A DNA stretch of 64,000 nt from Siphonodentalium dalli (lineage: Eukaryota > Mollusca > Scaphopoda > Gadilida > Siphonodentaliidae), in assembly GCA_032622095.1 (NCBI GenBank), contig CP136063.1, positions 75,987,980-76,051,979 of the forward strand, written 5' to 3'. Shown here piece after piece: positions 56,740 through 64,000 of this stretch. The translations under genes were made by a program, and so were the position numbers. The notes below the pieces were generated by a model. The model was not told where the DNA came from and searched no databases. It saw nothing but the letters and a program-made list of their open reading frames with translations. The first letter of the stretch is position 1. Each line of letters starts with the position of its first letter.

Positions 56740-57906
56740 ATAAAGGGGATGAGATGCTGGGAGAGGGGTAGTTGTGAGAAGTATTCAATAATTGAGTTGA
56801 GTTGTCACGTAATATGTAAAGATTTGTAAGGCAGAACGATTAAAGAAAGCATATAGAGCACCAGAAGAGATAGATTTTAATAAATATTATTAACAGATGT
56901 GGAATTCAAGAGAATAGTGTACCGCCAGTCTGAACCGATTAGTGTGTATCTGTTTGTGAAAATGTATAATGATCGGTGTCCCTACATACTTCATAAATGC
57001 TTTAAGTTGGATAGCCAGGAAAATCTATGAAGTGATGGTCTCATACACTCATCCCCCCCCCCCCCCCCCTCTATTCACAAACCCCTTGTACAGAAGCCGT
57101 TAGGAACATGCATTTTTCAATAACAGACATGTTGATCTGTATCGTGGCAGTTAATGACTTAAACGTGTGTTTAATTACGAAGCTTCGAGAATCTGTCTGT
57201 CTGTTGTGTTGTGTACGGAAACATATCGCTGTGATTTAATTTATTGGATATTGACACGTGTTTTACCCCCTGGTATACAGTCTGATTTATTCCTGAGAAT
57301 TCGATTACAGGTATCAAATTAAAGGAACCACATACGACACAGGTATGAAACTTAAAGGGATCATGTACTATGCCTTTACAATTATGAAGGGATTTTTAAT
57401 AGGGTCCAGAATATTGGAGATATCGGAAAAGGTTCCAGAACTGCGGGGCCAATGAGCGTGGTGTCAGCCGGTAGGGTTCATCCGGAAGTATTGCATCAGA
57501 TTCCAATGACTCAGGCGTTGCGCCGGAAGTAAGGGATTGCGTTAGATTGTAATGACTCATTACACCATCGTTGTCAAATATACTTCGTACCTGACGAACA
57601 GTATACACGACGTACTTCGATGACGGAAGTATACGATTGCCCATTGTACCGTTTTCAAGGGCCCGAAAGCGTATACAACCATTCTCAAATAGCCACACCC
57701 ACGCCCGTGAAGTACATATCCATATACTGAAGGACCCCCCACAACCGTTACGTATACAAATACCCACACCCACTCGTGCATACTCAAACACCCACGCGTC
57801 GCTACGTCATACGGTGCGGGGGCGGTGGTACCTTGATCTTCTTTGTTTACATACAACGTCGTTACGTCATACTGTGCGGGGGCGGGGTACTTTCCTTTGA
57901 TCTCCT

Positions 57907-58161
57907 TTGATGTCGGAAGACAATAGGACAGTAGAATATGTACCCATACTTTCAATGTACTTCTATAATGTACCTTTACCCCTACAAGAGGCGTCTATGC
58001 AGCAAGGAAGACACCCATGGTATTCCACAACAAACCCAGTCTTTACTTATTTCCGTTTGAAATATGTATATACGTCTCTTGTTGCTCTTGTGGTCGTCAT
58101 CCTAGTAGGGGTTGCGTTCCCTTTATCCCCTTTCAATGTTCAGCAAATGTGTGAACGTTGA
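57907..58161 (+). CDS. Boundary-spanning ORF with one hydrophobic span
   Basis: 84 codons. The first part lies inside the right arm and the rest beyond 58004 is unique. It has one hydrophobic span (TSLVALVVVILVGVAFPL) near the C-terminus. The mirror frame in the left arm diverges at the arm boundary. No family recognised; it may be chance, or an exon cut by the duplication. Confidence 0.2.
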   Translation: MMSEDNRTVEYVPILSMYFYNVPLPLQEASMQQGRHPWYSTTNPVFTYFRLKYVYTSLVALVVVILVGVAFPLSPFNVQQMCER

Positions 58162-59003
58162 CCCTTATACATCTTAACCTATGCTGAAGTGCATCGATAT
58201 ATAAAGCCATCGCCGACATCTTACCTATATATACGTGAATAATTAATGAATTTGTGGGAGGCTTACGTGATCAAATATTGATGTTCAGGATTACCAGTTT
58301 TACGAGGTTTTATTTGAGCTTCAATGCCGATTAACACTATTTATACTAAATACTCACTGACGAGTAGTGTTCTTATGAAATGTTCATATATGTTTAACAA
58401 ACGTATCGTTTAGTTGAACTTATTATCTAAACATTTGCCAGGAACGTATATGAACTATTTCGCTCTTTTGCTATCTGTTTTTCTGCATGTCGTCTGCTGT
58501 TATAACGTGAACGCCCCTCCAAATGAATATTATGCTGTTTGAATGTATATGAATTTATAACTGAATTGGAGAATCAATTTAGTATAGAAAGAGTTAAACG
58601 GACATGGCTCATTCTACCTCCAACGTATGTCCACGGAATATGAGAGGAGCGTTAATATACGATACATGGACAGCGTCAAATCACTGGAAAATCACCAGAG
58701 ACGAACGCTCTTTATTGTTAAAATATCACAAATTGACTAGCAATTAATGTACTTTATTATCCTAAAATGTTCTAATGCTTATGACTTTAATAAGTATAAC
58801 AGTAGCATGTAAAGTCCCAATTAAATGCTTTAGCGTTACTTATCGATATATGTCTTGATACAGGAACCCGATTGAAATATATAACAAAAACGATCAGATT
58901 TCATACAACCGCTGGTCTTTAAGGAGCGTTTGTGTTATGAGATAAAGACAGATACAACACACGTTTATATTGTGTTTATTTTTAGCACTTATTAGTTTCT
59001 TGC
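58005..59003. other. Unassigned sequence after the palindrome
   Basis: AT-rich. It contains one AACGCTCTTTATTG word near 58692. No gene or complete repeat recognised beyond the boundary-spanning ORF. Confidence 0.5.
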
Positions 59004-59662
59004 AGGTGGACCGACTTCGTCCGGGCTGTTTCCCTCTGCTTTTCGGCGAATGGCGCGATTTGACCTTGAATTGTCCATTTTGAAGGTCAAGGTCAGGGGG
59101 GGGGTCACGATTTGACCCGTCCAAAACACTGCCCGGACAAAAGTACCCGACAAAAGTACCCGTCGAAATCCATCCGGTTTTACCCGATTTGGCCTTGAAT
59201 TGATCATATTGAAGGTCAAGGTCAGGTCGGGGTCACGACTCGACCCGTCCAAAACACTCAGCGGACAAAAGTAACCCCACGTATAAAATTTCATCGAAAT
59301 CCCATCAAAATTCGCGATTTGACCTTGCATTGACCCGATTTCAAGGTCAAGGTCACGTCGCACGGGCAAATTAATAGGCCCATGCCACTCCCCGGCGAAA
59401 AGTACCCCCACATACCAAGTTTCATCGAAATCCCGTGATATTCGGGCGTTTGACTTTGAAATGACCCGATTTCAAGGTCAAGGTCACGTAGCACGGGCAA
59501 ATTAATAGGCCTATGCCACTTCCCGGTCGAAAATACCCCCACATACGAAGTGTCATCGAAATCGGGTCAGCAGTTTTCGAGTTCATCGCGAACACACACA
59601 CACACACCCCCTCTCACACACCCTCCCTCACACACACATATCTTCCAAAATATATAATAGAC
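59004..59662 (+). mobile_element. Family A repeat, copy 6
   Basis: The head is diverged (GGTGGACCGACTTCGTCCGG, then CCCTCTGCTTTTCGGCGAAT), like the fragment in the palindrome arms. Four modules follow, then a long (CA)n tail with CCCTCTCACACACC. Confidence 0.85.
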
Positions 59663-60114
59663 TAGCCGATGAGCCCGACGTTGTCCGGACTATTCAAAAA
59701 CCAAATTTCAAGTCGATAGCTCTACCCGTTTCCGAGATCTGGTCTGCGCATGCGCGAAGCTGGCATCACACGGGCTCGGCGACCCGATAAAATTCGTATC
59801 CGGGGCAAGATACATTCACATACCAAATTTCAAGTCGATAGGTCCACCCGTTTCCGAGATCTGGTCTGCGCATGCGCGAAGCTTGCGACGCACGGGCTCG
59901 GCGACCCGAAAATTCGTATCCGGGGCAAGACACATTCACATAGCAAAGTTCAAGTCGATAGCTCCACTCGTTTCCGATATCTCGTCTGCGCATGCGCGAA
60001 GCGGGCGCCGCACGGGCTCGCCAATACGACAACGTCGACCGCCTGGTCAAACTACGCACACGTACCATGTTTCGTCCCGATCGGTCGAGAATCGTAGATT
60101 TGTATAAATGACAT

Positions 60115-60151
<37 letters not shown>

Positions 60152-60173
60152 GGTCTTCAAAATATATATGAGA
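59663..60173 (+). mobile_element. Family B repeat, copy 3
   Basis: Head CTAGCCGATGAGCCCGACGT directly at the tail of the family A element; three modules; (CAGA)n tail with CTTCAAAATATATATGAGA. The same A-then-B order is seen at 28045-29394. Confidence 0.85.
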
Positions 60174-60760
60174 TAAAATATATTGGTTTCATGAATATAT
60201 TGGGTTCAGAATTCCGCTAACACAACTAATTCTTAAAATTATTACAACAACAACTGAGGGCTTCTCATTCACCACACCAGAAAGCCTCTAAATACGGACA
60301 ATACATCTACTAATCGGATCAAATATAACCCCTATACTTCGCAATACACCTTTAGTCCACATTCCATTTGAGGCATACTTCATCAGCAATGCTAGCTGTT
60401 ATATTATGCATTCTGTTCCCGCAATGTAATCTTCAAGGGCGGCCCACCGATTGTTCACCACTAAATATCGAAAGCAATTAACGTGCTCATAAAAGTTACA
60501 TACTGCAACAATGGGACATCCGCGAAGATACATCAGCGAATACATACGTCCTACAAAAAGTCTAACCAGTACTTAATATATGGCGAGTACATTTTTAATC
60601 ATATTGCTCCATCACCTCATGGACCCGGCCAGATCAAACTGGCAGTATACACCATAGAGGGCGTAATAAGCGGTTATCAGAACAAGTTTTGACACAATAT
60701 GTTATTCCACACCAACAGATATATTGACCCTGCATGTAAAGTACCACTTTACAATTGCCG
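60174..60760. other. Unassigned sequence
   Basis: No gene or repeat recognised. ATATTGGTTTCATGAATATA just after the B element resembles 38968-38985, but the match is short. Confidence 0.4.
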
Positions 60761-62320
60761 TATCAAACACAGGTCTCTCTCTCTCTCTCCCATGGCATCA
60801 CGACCACGCTATGAATGATGAACAGCAAGCGGATTTACACGATACTGCCATGGTTACTATCCCCATGGTTACTATCCCCATGAGAGAGATTGTCGAATTT
60901 AGAACACGTTTTATGAATATTGATGGACGGCTAGGCGCAATAGAATAAAATGTATACAAGCTGGATATCACCGAGCAACAAATGGAATCTCCGAATCTTC
61001 GGGTAACAGCGAATGAAGCTGAAATGAGGGTATCACCCCCTCCCCCTGAATCCTGAATACCAGTTAATTTTGGGGGTGAATCCTGAATACATGTTAAGAA
61101 ATAATATGCGATAAATGACATACAAATTAACTGTTTTAATGTCAGACAGATACAAGCAGAAGTTATATAGACACACTATGATCCATTATACCTGACATGA
61201 TATTGGAGTAGAGTATTATGGGCGTTATGAGGCCGTTATGATACGATTAATGATACTTTATGATGGCATGGTGGTCGAATATGCCCAAGAAGCTATTCTA
61301 CCCACTCATTCATATAGATAACTAGCACAAAATATTATTTTGCTCCATCAAAACCTGCGTCCAAGATGTTTTGCTTGAACCCGAATACCAGTTAATTCCG
61401 GGGTATGAATCCCGCGTACGGCTTCAAAACACCCTGAATCCCGCGTACCGAAATGGGGGGGGGGGGTGATACCCTCTGAAATAAAAGCGATAAAACAATG
61501 GATATAATCGTACCGAAACGCCGAGAGCCTATATAATTTTGTGCATGTAGGTGAATCTGATCGAGTGCTCAAGGAACTGAAAACTGCAAATATATATGTG
61601 GATCTGTCAATAACTAACCTGGTGCGGCATTTAATGAAGAACACTTTGCTGTTTCGTAGAATTTTTGAAGACCCGGATGACGATACAGCAGAGGTGCTTC
61701 GTGGTTTCCGGTTCAACGAAGGAAATAGAGATACGGAATGTCGAAGATTTCTCTCTGGGGATTGTGCATATAATCGGAAATCGGACTGAAGCGGAAGGAA
61801 AATTCGGGTATATCCATAGTAGCAAGATTTGTGTATGGTAAGGAGCGCTCAAAAGCTCTGTCAGCTGTTGCGAAGTTCAGGACACGCCCAATGAAGCGAC
61901 CAAAGAGTACACTATCAGAAAAGAACAATTTAGGGCAACTGAAATGAGTCAACGGGGAAACAAATAACTGTCGTTTCATTGAATGCGTGTGGACTTCGTA
62001 GCAAACTACTTGAATCTGAGTTTATCAATTTTATCTCGAGTTATGATCATAATTATGATGTTTGTTTTTTTGCAGTAGACGAAAACAGACGTTGTTCATG
62101 TGTACCCATTGAAAATAGGGATGATTATGCTATTCACATGTCGGGGGTCTATGCATTGCTGTTAAAAATTCAATTTGCAAGTATTTCAGCATAATTGAAG
62201 ATGACTGTAAACACATATTATGGTATAAAATAGAATATGGGGGCATAACCAAAATTATACTTGGTAATGTGTATGTTCCTGGGGATGGATCCAAATTTCA
62301 AAATGATGATATGTTTCATT
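60760..62320 (+). pseudogene. Decayed LINE: ORF1 and start of endonuclease
   Basis: The ORF1-like part begins at ATG 60811 with a charged, coiled-coil-like segment (MREIVEFRTRFMNIDGRLGA). It is interrupted by a MITE at 61026-61476 and resumes with SDRVLKELKTANIYVDLSIT and FRRIFEDPDDDTAEVL. The endonuclease part starts at about 61967 with SLNACGLRSKLLESEFINFI, then after frame breaks GGITKIILGNVYVPGDGSKF, which matches the LINE apurinic endonuclease fold. Several stops and frameshifts are present. The RT part was not found downstream on this strand. Confidence 0.8.
61026..61476. mobile_element. MITE inserted in LINE ORF1
   Basis: The inverted ends GAGGGTATCACCCCC (61026-61040) and GGGGGTGATACCCTC (61462-61476) match over 15 bp. 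The flanks are TGAAAT on both sides (61020-61025 and 61477-61482), a 6-bp target-site duplication. Removing one copy together with the element restores the ORF1 frame. The interior has CCTGAATCC(T/C)G-type direct repeats and no ORF. Confidence 0.88.
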
Positions 62321-62499
62321 AATTGTGTGTTGCAGTGGCGGAATAGCTTGCGATTTGTAGAAGAGTTGTCCTTGGTTTATTGGTACAATATTTACAAACA
62401 TAATGCTAATAGTGAAATATTCAGAAACAGATATGATTATATTGTACAGGAGTGGCATGACCACAGTGGCGTCTTTCTGCCGCACCCGTATGGAAATGA

Positions 62500-63430
62500 A
62501 ACTTAAATAGTCAAATTACAACGTTAGATAAAATAACATCTAAATACACGAAAACAATATAAAACAGTTAGGTAAGAGAGGTGTATCCAAACCATTTACA
62601 TGGTGTACACAGTATGCTTGTATATGTGTACCACATATTGTACCAAGCACTGGACCAATATTACTGTGTTATAAGTGCAGTGAGTATATGGCTAACATAT
62701 TATAGTTTTATACTATATGACCAAATAAGAGCCTTTTTACGATCGCTGTTCATTTTATTCATATCCATCAGTTCTGTTCATAAAAGGGTAAGGTTGCATA
62801 TCATCCAGCCAAAATGAAAGGTGAAGTTACCAGGCTTTTTACTAGCAAGTAACACTCGTAACAAGTAACATGTCGTGTATTTAGACATAACCTCGACAAA
62901 AGGTATTGCTGTATTTAATTTTAGACGAATATTGCGATAGATATGTTTATGTCAATAACGTCTTAAATCGGTTATGGAAATTTTATGTTCTTGTAATGTT
63001 TGTCCAATGCATTCCATATATCAGGGAATGTGTGTTTCGGCAACGTAGGACAAATGCAGTTCTAGGAGTTGATGCTTTCAGAATGCCAGCCTGTCGGGTA
63101 TTAGCAGTTGTGTGTCAAATGTTTCACTGAATGAGTTGGGAAGATTATCTTTTACAGTAACAAACGGAAGTTGCTGCTTGTAGCTACTATTGGTCGTGAA
63201 ATTTAAGAATGTTTTCATTCAGATAAATTGGATCTGTATGGTTCCTGTACGATTTGTTGGATATAATTCTAATTACCCGTTTCTGTTGTTTAAATTGAGT
63301 GCCTCCTCTATCGGCATGCCCTCAGATTGCAAAACCATAGATCAGATGACGGTGGATCAAAGAGAAGTATAAAGTTGTCAGGCCGTTTTTTTTAGTATTC
63401 GCTTTACCTTCTTTATGGAATATATTGCAT
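62500..63430. other. Unassigned sequence
   Basis: AT-rich; no conserved protein features. Open frames of up to about 78 codons occur but look random. Confidence 0.4.
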
Positions 63431-63439
63431 TGGATATTT

Positions 63440-63640
63440 GCTTACGTATCATAGATATGTGATCCGTAAAAGTGAGATTCTCGTCAAGTCAATGATAATT
63501 CCAAGAAATTTTAGAGATTGTTTTACCAGCATTAAAGGCTTGTTATTCAAAATTATTTTAAGATTATTCCATTTTGAAGTCATTATTGGTGGGATGTAAT
63601 AACATGTATTTACTTTTTGATAAGTTAATTGCGTAATTGT
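63440..63640 (-). pseudogene. LINE RT thumb fragment
   Basis: The minus strand reads LNNKPLMLVKQSLKFLGIII followed by D, which matches the KFLG(V/I)xxD motif after the RT palm of non-LTR elements; a KVNTCYYI stretch upstream recalls the usual NxxKTxxM. It is a short remnant in the opposite direction to the LINE at 60760. Confidence 0.55.
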
Positions 63641-64000
63641 TTGTGTTCTTTTTTCGGTTACAATTTCACCATTTATTGTAGATTTAAGTGTACCTAACTT
63701 TGATTCGGAATGTTCACTTGCCAATATTCCAACACTCTTGAGACTGAGCTTGCATAATGTTGGACTCATAATTGAGAATCACATGTCGAAGACAAAATAC
63801 TTGTTCTGAGAATAAAATGGGTAAATGTGATAATTCTAAAATTGGTATATTTGTGGACAGTATTGATAGATCTGATGAAAGCAAAATGGAAAACGAAAGT
63901 GAACGATAGTGATACCAGAATATGTCATGCTTATGCATGCTCATGATTACTCAATAGTGAAACTGTTAGTGGACATGAAGTATATAATTTGATTGCGGAG

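Overview
This window is nuclear DNA from a metazoan, most likely a marine invertebrate; the phylum cannot be fixed from the sequence. Evidence: a solute-carrier gene split into at least ten exons with GT-AG junctions over about 25 kb, remnants of several LINE retrotransposons, many MITEs and microsatellites, and BIR-RING (IAP) and PC4-type genes. No bacterial operons, rRNA or CRISPR arrays were seen, and no tRNA search was possible.

Region 1 (about 1.6-26.3 kb, minus strand) is one gene for a concentrative nucleoside transporter (CNT/SLC28 family). Ten coding exons join in phase into about 632 residues; the C-terminal exon was not found. Its introns hold two LINE remnants, piggyBac-like MITEs carrying an internal palindrome, foldback elements, a six-copy 66-bp minisatellite and two ancient duplicated segments. 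The gene lacks the Gln-Thr-Glu substrate motif of HP1, while the second-half NEFVAY motif is intact.

Region 2 (about 26.5-37.9 kb) has a LINE 3' end, then about 10.7 kb of repeats stacked head to tail. Three families (A, B, C) share a CTAG...CCCG head and a CAAAATATATA tail. Family A is packed with TCAAGGTCA motifs.

Region 3 (40,023-58,004) is an almost perfect palindrome: two arms of about 8.5 kb around a 1.0-kb spacer. Each arm carries an intronless BIR-RING IAP gene and, about 330 bp downstream in the same direction, an intronless gene for a protein with two PC4-like domains. Both point away from the centre. The spacer holds a diverged, stop-containing third copy of the PC4-like gene. The arms look identical over most of their length but show several substitutions in the last 330 bp before the spacer.

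Region 4 (58.0-64 kb) has further A and B repeats, a decayed LINE (ORF1 and endonuclease) interrupted by a 451-bp MITE with a target-site duplication, and an opposite-strand RT fragment. No intact host gene was recognised there.

The best candidate for an undescribed system is the palindrome with its IAP plus double-PC4 cassette and the decayed PC4 paralogue at its hinge.
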